A stretch of DNA of 64,000 bases from UBA1952 sp965200035 (GCA_965200035.1 OZ241334.1:372001-436000); one strand, 5' to 3'; positions 17,208-26,131 are shown, counted from the first letter of the stretch. The notes: generated by a model not told the origin, from the letters alone. A program made the numbers and translations.

Positions 17208-19661
17208 ATGCCGGCTGAGACAAAAGATACTGCATTATATGGCGGCAAGGGCGCAATGCTGCTCTTGCTGAAAGAGCTTGGGTATCCGGTGCCTGAAATG
17301 CTGGTGCTTCCGGTTACTTTTTTTAATGATTATACCTGCGATGAATCACTGCTGGCGGCTTGTAATGAGCGCCTGCGCGAATGGCAGACGATGTTTGGCA
17401 AAGATGCAAAGCTTGCGGTAAGGTCATCTGCCGTTGCGGAAGACGGGAACGAACATTCCTTTGCCGGGCAATTTAAATCGTTGCTGAATGTAGAGGTAGC
17501 AGCCCTTCCGGAAGCCATTATAAAAGTCTGGAAATCCGGCGATGAAGAGCGGGTGAATGCTTACCGGAAAAATGCCGGTCTGGAAATGCACACTGCAATG
17601 GCCGTCATCATCCAGAAAATGATTCCTGCCACCGCTGCCGGGGTTTGCTTTGGCATCAACCCGATGAACGGTCGCAAAGAAACAGTGATCAACGCCGTTG
17701 CCGGACTGGGCGATAAGCTGGTGGATGGCACAGCCAATGCGGATACCTACATTGTCAAAGAAGGTCAGATCAGCAAACAGCCGGCAGATCATGAATCTGT
17801 ATTAGAGGACAACCAGATAAAGAAGATAGCTGAGTGTGTAAAGCAGCTCAATGAATATTTTGGCATTCCGCAGGATATAGAATTTGCCTTTGCCGGCAAT
17901 GATTTTTACCTGCTACAATCGCGTCCGGTAACAGCCACAGAAGCACAGCAGGAACGCATCATCTGGGACAACAGCAATATTGTGGAAAGCTATCCTGCGC
18001 TTACCCTGCCGCTTACGTTTTCATTTATTGAGCAAATGTATGAAGCCGTGTACCGTCAGTTTGCGCTGGTGCTGGGCGTATCTTCCAAAGTGGTGAAGCG
18101 GAATGAAGCGGTGTATGCCTGTATGCTGGGACTGCTCAACGGCCGTGTATATTATAACCTCAATAGCTGGTACCGAGCGCTGGCGCAGCTGCCGGGCTAT
18201 TCGCTCAATGCATCGTTCATGGAAAAGATGATGGGTGTGAAAGAGCAGCTCAACATTGATGTAAGCGCGCAGATCAAGGCATCCCGGATAGCAGGCTGGC
18301 GCGATGTGCTGGTAGCGGTCGTGCGCATCTTCGGCAATCTGCGGCACGCACGCAAAGAGAAAGAGTCCTTCACTAAGGCTTTTGATGCTATCTATGCGCA
18401 GTATGAGCAGAAAGATTTTTCGGGATATACGCTTCAGGAGATATGGGCAGATTATAGCCTCTTTGAGCGCCTGATGGTACAGGAATGGAAAGCGCCGCTG
18501 TCCAACGATTTTTTTGCCATGGTTTATTTTGGCCTGCTCCAGAAACAATGCGCAACGCTTCTTTCCAATCATCCGCAATTGCACAATCAACTGCTTGCAG
18601 GCTCTGATGATATTGTAACGACACAGCCGCTGAAGCAACTGCCTAAGCTGGCTGCCATGCTTGCCGGAAATGAACAGTTATTGAATGCCTGCAAGACGGA
18701 AGATGCGGCTAGCGTCTGGAAATTATTGCAGCAACCTGAATATGCCAGAGAGCTACAGGCCATTCATAAATACCTCCGTGCTTGGGGTGAGCGCAGCCTG
18801 GCGGAGCTTAAGCTGGAAACGATTACCTATGTGCAGCAGCCGGAGAAGCTGATCGCTGTTCTTCAAAGCTATATAGCCAATGGCATTTTCAGGTATCATC
18901 CCGGATGGCAGGCCAAAGAAGACAGACAGATCGCGGAGACAGCCGTCCAGCAGCAGCTAAAGGGTAAGCCACTGAAGCGATGGATATTCAATCACGTATT
19001 GAAGCAGGCCCGGTATTTCGTTTCCAACCGTGAGAATCTCAGGTATTACCGCACCAAAGCATTCGGCATGGTCCGGCGCATGATGATTGCTTATGGTGAG
19101 CAATTGTATAAAGCCGGCTTTCTAGAAGATGCGCGCGATGTGTTTTTCCTGAAGCTAAAAGAAGTTGAGACGCTTGCGCAATTGCCGGTACCAATGCAGG
19201 AAACCGTAGTTGCCCGTAAGGCATCCTACAGGCTGTTTGAACAATTGTCTTTGCCCGAACGCGTAGAGACGAATGGCATTCCGCAGCAGCCGATCATCAT
19301 GGCTACAGCAGAAAAAACATTCCATGAGGATGATATGGTGATGAAAGGCATTCCATGCTCGGCAGGGGTGGTGCGCAGTGTTGTATACAAGGTAGATCAT
19401 GCAGCGGCGCTGCAATCGCTGAATGGCGGCATCCTGGCTACGTATGCCACAGACCCGGGCTATGTGGTGCTGTTTGCCACTGCGTCCGGCATTATTACCG
19501 AGCGGGGCAGCCTGCTGAGCCACGCTGCTATTGTAAGCCGAGAGATGGGCATCCCCTGTATTGTAGGCGTGGAAGGACTAATGAGCAAAGTAAAAGACGG
19601 AGATGAGCTGCTGATGGACGGAAGCACAGGCGTCATTAAAATACTGAACCGGAATGAGTGA
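17208..19661 (+). CDS. PEP/pyruvate-binding dikinase, rifampin-phosphotransferase-like
   Basis: 817 residues. The N-terminal ATP-binding domain (about 1-250) has the PPDK_N signatures YGGKGAMLLLL, LAVRSSAVAEDG, SFAGQFKSLLNV and FYLLQSRPVTA. A long helical middle region (about 255-720) matches no PEP TIM barrel. The C-terminal swivelling phosphohistidine domain has ITERGSLLSHAAIVSREMG with His at about 772. The order ATP-domain, acceptor domain, His-domain is that of rifampin phosphotransferase, not of PEP synthase, whose TIM barrel would follow. It should use ATP to phosphorylate a hydroxylated acceptor through a phospho-His. It begins immediately after the UbiA-like gene and overlaps the next by 8 nt. 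Confidence 0.82.
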   Translation: MPAETKDTALYGGKGAMLLLLKELGYPVPEMLVLPVTFFNDYTCDESLLAACNERLREWQTMFGKDAKLAVRSSAVAEDGNEHSFAGQFKSLLNVEVAALPEAIIKVWKSGDEERVNAYRKNAGLEMHTAMAVIIQKMIPATAAGVCFGINPMNGRKETVINAVAGLGDKLVDGTANADTYIVKEGQISKQPADHESVLEDNQIKKIAECVKQLNEYFGIPQDIEFAFAGNDFYLLQSRPVTATEAQQERIIWDNSNIVESYPALTLPLTFSFIEQMYEAVYRQFALVLGVSSKVVKRNEAVYACMLGLLNGRVYYNLNSWYRALAQLPGYSLNASFMEKMMGVKEQLNIDVSAQIKASRIAGWRDVLVAVVRIFGNLRHARKEKESFTKAFDAIYAQYEQKDFSGYTLQEIWADYSLFERLMVQEWKAPLSNDFFAMVYFGLLQKQCATLLSNHPQLHNQLLAGSDDIVTTQPLKQLPKLAAMLAGNEQLLNACKTEDAASVWKLLQQPEYARELQAIHKYLRAWGERSLAELKLETITYVQQPEKLIAVLQSYIANGIFRYHPGWQAKEDRQIAETAVQQQLKGKPLKRWIFNHVLKQARYFVSNRENLRYYRTKAFGMVRRMMIAYGEQLYKAGFLEDARDVFFLKLKEVETLAQLPVPMQETVVARKASYRLFEQLSLPERVETNGIPQQPIIMATAEKTFHEDDMVMKGIPCSAGVVRSVVYKVDHAAALQSLNGGILATYATDPGYVVLFATASGIITERGSLLSHAAIVSREMGIPCIVGVEGLMSKVKDGDELLMDGSTGVIKILNRNE

Positions 19662-20733
19662 GCTTACAGACAAGGTTGACTTTAACCGGATACGCTACGC
19701 GAACTGCTGGGAAGATGCCGATGTACTATTGCGTGCTTTAAAGGCACCACCCGGAAAAAATATATTGTGCATTGCTTCTGCCGGTGATAATGCGCTTGCC
19801 CTGCTGACCACTTCACCTGAGGTTATTGTCTGCGCCGATCTGAGCCTTCCGCAATTGCATCTTACGGCGCTGAAGCAGGCGGCTATTGCACAACTGGATT
19901 ATGAAGCGGTATTAATGTTGCTCGGTGTCAAGCATGGCACAGCGCAGGGGCGGATAGATTTGTATCACCGGATAGCCCCTCAGCTTTCTGTAGATGCACG
20001 GAATTACTGGAATGTGCATTTGCAGGTGATTCGCAATGGTGTAATCTACGCAGGCAAGTTTGAGCGCTTCTTTAAAATATTCCGGAAATGGATGCTGCCG
20101 CTGGTGCATTCCCGAAAAACGATTGCACGGCTGCTGCAGCCCAAACCGGCAGCAGCGCAAATCGAGTTTTATGATAAGCACTGGAATACCTGGCGCTGGA
20201 AGCTGCTGATGAATATTTTCTTCAGTAAAAAGATCATGGGAAAGTATGGCCGCGATCCGGAGTTTATGAGGCATGTAACGATCAACGTACCGGATTACAT
20301 TCGCCGGAAAACGGAAGACCATCTGCAGTTGCCCATTGCCACCCGGAATTATTTTCTGCGCTTTATTCTTACTGGAAATTTTAGTGAAGCATTGCCTTTT
20401 TATCTGCGGCGCGAAAACTTTGACCTCATTAAACAAAACATCAACAAACTTCAATTAACGAACGCCGATGCAACGAAGCTGATGGCAGAAAAGCCATTCG
20501 ATATCTGCTGCCTGTCCAACATCTTTGAGTACATTTCAGCAGCAGACTTTGAGCAGCTGGCAGACAGGTATGCGCAATATCTTTCACCGGGCGCACAGCT
20601 TACCTTCTGGAACCTGATGGCGCCACGCAGTTTCAGTGCTGCAAAGCCGGCTCATTTCCGTACTTTAACCGATGGCGACGCACTGGATATGGGCTTCTTT
20701 TACTCACGCTTCCTGCTGGAAGAACGACTTTAA
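19654..20733 (+). CDS. DUF3419 (BtaA-like) 3-amino-3-carboxypropyl transferase family
   Basis: 359 residues. Start region FNRIRYANCWEDADVLLRAL and the SAM-binding ICIASAGDNALALL (about 38-51), then CADLSLPQLHL, agree with DUF3419. The family's known member BtaA moves the 3-amino-3-carboxypropyl group of S-adenosylmethionine onto diacylglycerol to make the homoserine ether lipid that precedes betaine lipids. The C-terminal part (CCLSNIFEYISAADFEQL, GAQLTFWNLMAPRSF) completes the Rossmann fold. No BtaB N-methyltransferase is nearby, so a methylated betaine lipid is not implied. Coupled to both neighbours. Confidence 0.82.
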   Translation: MSELTDKVDFNRIRYANCWEDADVLLRALKAPPGKNILCIASAGDNALALLTTSPEVIVCADLSLPQLHLTALKQAAIAQLDYEAVLMLLGVKHGTAQGRIDLYHRIAPQLSVDARNYWNVHLQVIRNGVIYAGKFERFFKIFRKWMLPLVHSRKTIARLLQPKPAAAQIEFYDKHWNTWRWKLLMNIFFSKKIMGKYGRDPEFMRHVTINVPDYIRRKTEDHLQLPIATRNYFLRFILTGNFSEALPFYLRRENFDLIKQNINKLQLTNADATKLMAEKPFDICCLSNIFEYISAADFEQLADRYAQYLSPGAQLTFWNLMAPRSFSAAKPAHFRTLTDGDALDMGFFYSRFLLEERL

Positions 20734-20736
20734 AGT

Positions 20737-21438
20737 ATGTATGATCTACTGATTTTTTTCTGGCTGGGCGGCTTATTCAGCTTGCTGTTTGTAGTCGCTG
20801 AGATATTGCATTTGTGGCTGCACATTCACGCAGAGACCACCCGGAAGATCGTTCATATTGGCTCCGGATTGCTGGCCTTGCTTTTCCCGTATTACTTTAC
20901 CGCATTGTGGCAGGTAGCCGCTCTGTGTGCAGTCTTCTTTATCGTATTGCTGGTCAGCAAGCGGCTGGGTTTACTTGTATCCATTAATGGCATCCGCCAG
21001 AAATCGCTTGGCAGCACGCTCTACCCGGTAATCGTATTTCTGACCTTTGCGTTTTATCAGCATTGTCAGTTTTTGCCTGCGGCGCATTTCAGCGCTCCTT
21101 TTTATTTTGCTGTACCGATGATGCTTATGGCAATATGCGATCCCGCTGCTGCCTTTGCAGGCGCTATGTACAAGCGGGGACATCCCGGCTCCGTTACCGG
21201 CAAAACAATGACCGGCACCATGGCCTGCTTCCTTACAGGCTTATTGGTTGCAGGTGTGCTGGTATATTTTTTCAGAAAACCAACCGTTACGCCTGTAGCT
21301 GCAGTGTTGCTTGTTTTTGCGTTGGGATTGGCTACTGCGATAAGTGAGCGGCTCAGCAAAAATGGATGGGATAACTTTACAATTCCGCTCTGCGCTGCTG
21401 CCTGTATTTTTCTCGCAGAGCTTTTCCTCTTACGCTGA
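20737..21438 (+). CDS. Dolichol/phytol-kinase-like CTP-dependent lipid kinase family
   Basis: 233 residues with about seven membrane helices. Motifs of the Sec59/VTE5/Dgk1 and CdsA-like group are visible: ETTRKIVHIGSGLLAL, QKSLGSTLYPV, MAICDPAAAFAG, GKTMTGTMACF and the terminal SERLSKNGWDNFTIPL, close to the conserved SPRGLDNLTVPL of phytol kinases. These enzymes phosphorylate a membrane alcohol (dolichol, phytol, diacylglycerol) with CTP. In this operon the natural guess is a lipid alcohol or diacylglycerol. 3 nt from the upstream gene, 5 nt from the next. Confidence 0.78.
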   Translation: MYDLLIFFWLGGLFSLLFVVAEILHLWLHIHAETTRKIVHIGSGLLALLFPYYFTALWQVAALCAVFFIVLLVSKRLGLLVSINGIRQKSLGSTLYPVIVFLTFAFYQHCQFLPAAHFSAPFYFAVPMMLMAICDPAAAFAGAMYKRGHPGSVTGKTMTGTMACFLTGLLVAGVLVYFFRKPTVTPVAAVLLVFALGLATAISERLSKNGWDNFTIPLCAAACIFLAELFLLR

Positions 21439-21443
21439 ATCCT

Positions 21444-22406
21444 ATGACAGAACTGATTTTCTGCCAACAACACGAAGACCCCTTTTGCAAATTCTTTCCT
21501 GAAAGTATCCCACCGGATCTCCGGATAAATGGAATTGTTTTACTGGAAAATGATGAATGCGCCGGAAGAATAGCGCTGATTGCCAATCCGGAAATTGCTT
21601 ATAAAAAGGAAACCGTTCTCTTGGCCGGCTATTTTAAATGCAGCAACAATCAGGACCATGCGCAGCAATTGCTGCACGCTGCTATCAATCAGGCAATTTC
21701 TGAAGGATATGATTGGCTGATCGCGCCTGTGGATGGCAATACATGGCATGATTACCGCCTGCCATTATCGGGTGAGCAGCCATTATTTACCGGAGATAAT
21801 GCACAGCCGCTTTACTATAAAGATCTTTTTCAGGCGGCAGGTTTAGGGGTAATAGAAAAGTATTTTTCCTATCGTTCTGAATTGAATCAATCGCCTGATG
21901 ATCCTATTGCTTTGCAACAGGAGGCAGCAAATGGAGGAATTAGTTTGCGGGCATTATCAAAATTGCATTTCCCGGAAGAGATGCAATTGCTTTACCCGGT
22001 CTGCAACCGTGCTTTTGCAGCTAATCCACTGTTTGCACCTATCAGCTTTGAAGAATTTCTAAGCCGGAATGCCGCGTTGCAACCCATTATTGATTACAAA
22101 CACTCTTTATTGGCTTTTGATAAAGCGGGCGTACTATTGGCATTCATGATCTGCTATCAGGACAAAGCCGATACATCCGGCAAAACGCTGGTATTAAAAA
22201 CCATTGCCAAAAACCCGGATAGAAATATTCCCGGCCTTATGAGCTATATGGGACGCGTACTCTACGCCAATGCCGCTGCCGGTGGCTATCAGACAATCAT
22301 TCACGCGATGATGCATGAAGGCAACGCTTCGGTAAAGCGGTCTGAGGATTTTGGCGGAACACTGCTGCGCACGTATGGATTGTTCGGCAAAAAACTGCAG
22401 ATATGA
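21444..22406 (+). CDS. GNAT-fold acyltransferase-like protein
   Basis: 320 residues, soluble. The layout (N-terminal CAGRIALIANPEIAYK, YFKCSNNQDHAQQLLHAAINQAISEGYDWLIAPVDGNTWHDYR) resembles GNAT-superfamily proteins that carry two such folds. A C-terminal segment (FGGTLLRTYGLFGKKL) is typical of these uncharacterised proteins. It may transfer an acyl group to an amine, which would suit the amino group left by the DUF3419 step, but that is inference. It overlaps the next gene by 4 nt (ATGA). Family call moderate, function unknown. Confidence 0.6.
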   Translation: MTELIFCQQHEDPFCKFFPESIPPDLRINGIVLLENDECAGRIALIANPEIAYKKETVLLAGYFKCSNNQDHAQQLLHAAINQAISEGYDWLIAPVDGNTWHDYRLPLSGEQPLFTGDNAQPLYYKDLFQAAGLGVIEKYFSYRSELNQSPDDPIALQQEAANGGISLRALSKLHFPEEMQLLYPVCNRAFAANPLFAPISFEEFLSRNAALQPIIDYKHSLLAFDKAGVLLAFMICYQDKADTSGKTLVLKTIAKNPDRNIPGLMSYMGRVLYANAAAGGYQTIIHAMMHEGNASVKRSEDFGGTLLRTYGLFGKKLQI

Positions 22407-23941
22407 GCCATGCTACATTTAATATTGTTGAAGTATTTATCAAAGCAGCGCAGGCGCAGCCGGATACTCTTGCGCTGAAGCAGGATAAAAAGCAGACCAC
22501 TTACAGATCTTTGCTGAGCGATGTTCAGCATACCGCTGCTGCTTTCCTGGAAAAAGGCGTCCGGCCTGGCGACAAGGTATTGGTTTTTGTGCCTGTTAGC
22601 CCTGATCTGTACCGCATCGTTCTGGCTTTATTCTATATAGGCGCCAGTCCCGTTTTTCTGGATGCGTGGGTATCTTTCAGACGTCTTCGCGCTTGTTGTG
22701 AGGCTGTTCCCTGTCAGGCAATCATTGTGGCCCGCAGGCTTTTGTGGCTTGTCAGACTCATCAATCCTTTGCGTTCTATTCCAATCAAGCTTCATCCGGG
22801 TATAGCATTGCCTGTTGCGCAACAGATTGTTCCTCCCTTCGCCACGCAGCCCCAAAACACTGCATTGGTAACCTTTACTACCGGCAGCACAGGTACGCCC
22901 AAAGCAGCCGACCGTACACACGCTTATCTTGCAGCACAGCTTAAGGCGCTGGCTCCGCTCATTCCAGAAGATAGCTGTACTATCGTTTCTACTTTGCCCA
23001 TTGTGGTACTGATCAATTTAGCGCTTGGGAAAGCCACCGTTCTTCCACCCCGTAAATACAAGATCAAAAAAAGCCGCAGCGCTGCACATCTCGCGGCGGC
23101 GATACAGGAAGAACATGCAGATACCATGATTGTATCTCCGGCCACGATCAGCCAGTTCACTGGTTTTTCATTACCCTCCATAAAATATATTATTACAGGC
23201 GGTGGTCCGGTATTTCCGCAGATTGCAGCGCAAGTGAGGGAATCTTTTTCGCAGGCGGATGCCACTATTGTTTTCGGCAGCACTGAAGCGGAGCCTGTCA
23301 GTCATCTTAAAGCGGACGTGATTGCCCGGACTTCACCCGATACTTTGTTTACACTTGGCCTGCCGGTAGGCTTCCCTGATTCCAATGCATTGGTCAGCAT
23401 TATTCCATTTTCTTATCAGCCCGTAAATGGTCATACTTGGGAAGAATGGGAAAGGTTGCGCTGTAAAGATTCTGTGGCTGGTGAAATCGTAGTCAGCGGC
23501 GGTCATGTGCTGAAGCATTACATCAATAATCCGGCAGCAGAAGCGGTGAATAAAATACAGGTGGCGGGCAATACCTGGCACCGTACCGGCGATGCAGGCA
23601 GGATTGGTGATGACGGAATGATTTATTTCCTGGGCAGGTGCTCGGAAGCTATTTTACATAATGGAAAACATCTCTTTCCGGCAATAATTACCTATCGGTT
23701 TTGCAGCCTGACCGGCGCAAAGAATGCCGCTTTGATTGAGATAAAACAGAAGCTAACATTGGTTCTTGAAAAACCCTCCATTCTGAAACAAGAAGAGCTT
23801 AAGTGCGCCATGAAGCAGTGCGGCATCTCAGCAGCAACAATTGTTTATGTGAAACATATCCCCAAAGATCCCAGGCATCAGACCAAAACCGACTATGAAC
23901 ATTTATATCGTATGCTGACTGCACACTTTTCCAGCTCTTAA
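22403..23941 (+). CDS. AMP-forming acyl ligase, OleC-like
   Basis: 512 residues. ANL-superfamily motifs: the P-loop TFTTGSTGTPKAADRTH (about 154-170), VFGSTEAEPVSHL (A5) and RTGDAGRIGDDGMIYFLGR (A7-A8). The N-terminal half (VLVFVPVSPDLYRIVLALFYIGASPVFLDA) is close to OleC-type ligases, which activate beta-hydroxy acids, but OleA, OleB and OleD are absent here. The C-terminal Lys-bearing subdomain looks short: a lysine near the end (HQTKTDYEHL) could be the catalytic one. Last gene of the operon; a strong terminator follows. Confidence 0.82.
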   Translation: MSHATFNIVEVFIKAAQAQPDTLALKQDKKQTTYRSLLSDVQHTAAAFLEKGVRPGDKVLVFVPVSPDLYRIVLALFYIGASPVFLDAWVSFRRLRACCEAVPCQAIIVARRLLWLVRLINPLRSIPIKLHPGIALPVAQQIVPPFATQPQNTALVTFTTGSTGTPKAADRTHAYLAAQLKALAPLIPEDSCTIVSTLPIVVLINLALGKATVLPPRKYKIKKSRSAAHLAAAIQEEHADTMIVSPATISQFTGFSLPSIKYIITGGGPVFPQIAAQVRESFSQADATIVFGSTEAEPVSHLKADVIARTSPDTLFTLGLPVGFPDSNALVSIIPFSYQPVNGHTWEEWERLRCKDSVAGEIVVSGGHVLKHYINNPAAEAVNKIQVAGNTWHRTGDAGRIGDDGMIYFLGRCSEAILHNGKHLFPAIITYRFCSLTGAKNAALIEIKQKLTLVLEKPSILKQEELKCAMKQCGISAATIVYVKHIPKDPRHQTKTDYEHLYRMLTAHFSSS

Positions 23942-23987
23942 TCTTTCTTATTACACACAAATCGGTCACAGAACATACTCTTCCAAT

Positions 23988-24018
23988 AAAAAAGGCAATC
24001 TGAACGACTGCCTTTTTT
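23988..24018. terminator. Bidirectional Rho-independent terminator
   Basis: AAAAAAGGCA (23988-23997) / TGCCTTTTTT (24009-24018) with an 11-nt loop lies between the lipid operon (+) and ricT (-), serving both. Confidence 0.8.
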
Positions 24019-24032
24019 TATCAAATTATCAT

Positions 24033-25631
24033 TTATTGCTGCTCTTGAGCGGAATTATTTTCACCGCCTTTTGCAGGGGTATCTTTGGGTCGCTGTGCAT
24101 TTCTTGAGCGCTGAGGCTGAGCACGCTGCTCACCGGATGCAGCCTTATTATTATCTGGCTGTTGATTGCCCCCTGCTGCATTTTTAGGTTGCGGACCACC
24201 ACCATCAGCCTGTTGGTGCTGTGTGCGTTGCGATCTGCCTTGTGAGCCCTGTGCTCTTTGTTGCTGTTGCGGCTTTTCAGTTGCAGGTTTTTCCTGCCCC
24301 TGCTGTTGCTTCTGCTGTTGTGGCCTCGGATTATTATTTGCCTGCTTAGGCTGACTTTGCTGATTCCGTGCTTCCTGCGGCTGCTTACCAGCTGCCTGAT
24401 TGTTCTGAGGTCCGCGCTGCGGTTTCTGCTGCCTGCCCGCCTCGTTTGGCTTATTGCCGTCCGGCGCTTTCTTCTGTCCGCCTTCGGCCTGTTGCGGTGG
24501 CTTATTGCCCCTTTTCTTGTTTCTGCTGTTACGCTCCAGCGCTTTCAGGCTGATCTGGCCTACATCATTCACAAAGCCCATGTCCACTTTTACAGATGGC
24601 TTGCTGCGCGTAGCTTCGATCTCTACCGCCTGCAGTTCTTCCGGTTTAATGCCCTGCTTATTCAGTACGGCAATCTCCTTCACGCGGTCAATCGTCATCG
24701 GATACTGCTTATTGCTGCCGCTGTAGCTATACCACATCAGGTTCTTAAAGATGTCCCGCTTTTGCAGGAATGCACGTCCCTGAGTGGTCTCAATGCTTTC
24801 CGCATCTGTAGGGAATACCTTCAGGGCATCCATATAAGTATCCAGCTCATAGTTGAGGCAGCACTTGAGGCGCCCGCACTGGCCGGATAGTTTTGTCTGA
24901 TTAATACTGAGGTTCTGATAGCGCGCTGCAGAGGTATTAACGCTTTTAAAATCGGTAAGCCAGGTACTGCAACACAGCTCACGGCCGCAGGAGCCGATGC
25001 CACCTACTTTACCGCTTTCCTGTCGCGCACCGATCTGCTTCATCTCAACCTTCAGGCGAAACTCAGTAGCGTACTGCTTGATCAGCTCACGGAAATCCAC
25101 CCGCTGATCGGCACTGTAGAAGAACGTTGCTTTTTTGCCATCGGCCTGCATTTCTACTTCTGCCACTTTCATTTCGAGCCGGGCATTCTTGGCCATAGCG
25201 CGGCTTTGCACCATGATCTCCTGCTCCCTGCCCTTGTGGCGGTAGTACAGCTCCATATCTTCTTCGGTAGTCTGCCGCATCACTTTCTTGATAGAAGGCT
25301 GATCCGTGACCCCATATTTTTTCATCTGGAGCTTCACCAGCTCGCCCTGCAGGCTTACCTGCCCTACATCAAAACCTCCTACTCCTTCTACGGCAATCCA
25401 TTCTCCTTTTTCGAGGAGAATGCCGGTGTTGTTTCTATAAAATTCCTTACGGCTTCCCTGATTAAAGGTTACTTCTATAATCGAGTAAGGTTTACTGCTA
25501 TCCTGAAGTGGAAGACCGGCGAGCCAGTCGAAGACATTCATCCGGTTGCATCCGCCGCTGCTGCAACCTCCGTTGCTCTGGCAGCCCGATGGCTTCCCGG
25601 TGGCGCCTGTTCCACAGCTGCCACATCCCAT
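24033..25631 (-). CDS. ricT: PSP1-domain protein RicT with long Q/N/P-rich tail
   Basis: 532 residues. An N-terminal Cys/Gly-rich segment (MGCGSCGTG ... CQSNGGCSSGGCN) is followed by the PSP1 domain (about 40-330) with the cysteine sets CGRELCCSTWL and CGRLKCCLNYEL. The Bacillus homologue YaaT/RicT carries Fe-S clusters and, with RicA and RicF, stimulates mRNA processing. No ricA or ricF is adjacent. Beyond about residue 370 the chain is a low-complexity Gln/Asn/Pro/Lys tail of some 150 residues. The DNA there is repetitive but has no frameshift. Confidence 0.87.
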   Translation of the reverse strand: MGCGSCGTGATGKPSGCQSNGGCSSGGCNRMNVFDWLAGLPLQDSSKPYSIIEVTFNQGSRKEFYRNNTGILLEKGEWIAVEGVGGFDVGQVSLQGELVKLQMKKYGVTDQPSIKKVMRQTTEEDMELYYRHKGREQEIMVQSRAMAKNARLEMKVAEVEMQADGKKATFFYSADQRVDFRELIKQYATEFRLKVEMKQIGARQESGKVGGIGSCGRELCCSTWLTDFKSVNTSAARYQNLSINQTKLSGQCGRLKCCLNYELDTYMDALKVFPTDAESIETTQGRAFLQKRDIFKNLMWYSYSGSNKQYPMTIDRVKEIAVLNKQGIKPEELQAVEIEATRSKPSVKVDMGFVNDVGQISLKALERNSRNKKRGNKPPQQAEGGQKKAPDGNKPNEAGRQQKPQRGPQNNQAAGKQPQEARNQQSQPKQANNNPRPQQQKQQQGQEKPATEKPQQQQRAQGSQGRSQRTQHQQADGGGPQPKNAAGGNQQPDNNKAASGEQRAQPQRSRNAQRPKDTPAKGGENNSAQEQQ

Positions 25632-25960
25632 AATTTATGTATGATTTATATTGACGGCCATGCAAATCCAATCCCTTCGGTGACGCTGTTGGTACACCGG
25701 ATATATATATTTGAGGAATGTAAACCTGAATAAATGGTTCTGGACTGAATTGCATCCTGCCGGGTGAAAGAAAAGATTAAACAGTCACGAATTTAGGCAA
25801 AAAAGATGGAGATACTGCATAGCAGCAGTTTAAAGTTAAGCGACATTGCTTTTAAGTAAGTAAACTGGTCACGCTCCACCGGCGATTCCGGATAAAACGA
25901 GAAAACCATCCCCGAAACAAGGATGGTTTCACTGACAGGCAATAATTACCTGAAATTATA
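25632..25960. other. 329-nt intergenic region
   Basis: Lies between the start of ricT (-) and the end of the DUF4295 gene (-). It holds the terminator hairpin at 25903-25929 and the ricT leader. A TATATTTG sequence on the plus strand (25706-25713) points into no gene. Nothing else recognised. Confidence 0.6.
25903..25929 (-). terminator. Terminator of the rpmB-rpmG-DUF4295 unit
   Basis: AAACCATCC (25903-25911) / GGATGGTTT (25921-25929), followed on the minus strand by TCTCGTTTTATC. It lies 32 nt after the DUF4295 stop codon. Confidence 0.65.
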
Positions 25961-26131
25961 TTAGGTGCTGGCGAGGAAATCCTTCACCTTATCCTTGTGG
26001 ATGATCTGCTCCTTGAAGGTATAAGCGCCTGTCTTTGGGCTACGAACGGCCTTAATTACTTTCGTCCAGTTCTTTGCTTCAGCGGCTTGCTTCGGGTCTT
26101 TCTTAATCGCGGTTTTTGCTGCTTTTGCCAT
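25961..26131 (-). CDS. DUF4295 small basic protein
   Basis: 56 residues, read directly from the sequence (start MAKAAKTAIKKDPKQAAEA, end VKDFLAST). It matches the Bacteroidota-specific DUF4295 family, always small and very basic and encoded next to rpmG (bL33). Location and composition suggest a ribosome-associated protein. I recall that a Bacteroidota-specific protein, bL38, was reported in the Flavobacterium johnsoniae ribosome and this may be it, but I am not certain. Last gene of the unit, before a terminator. Confidence 0.85.
   Translation of the reverse strand: MAKAAKTAIKKDPKQAAEAKNWTKVIKAVRSPKTGAYTFKEQIIHKDKVKDFLAST

Noticed and set aside
25706..25713. TATATTTG on the plus strand as a promoter
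   Set aside because: It matches TAnnTTTG but points toward no gene on that strand.
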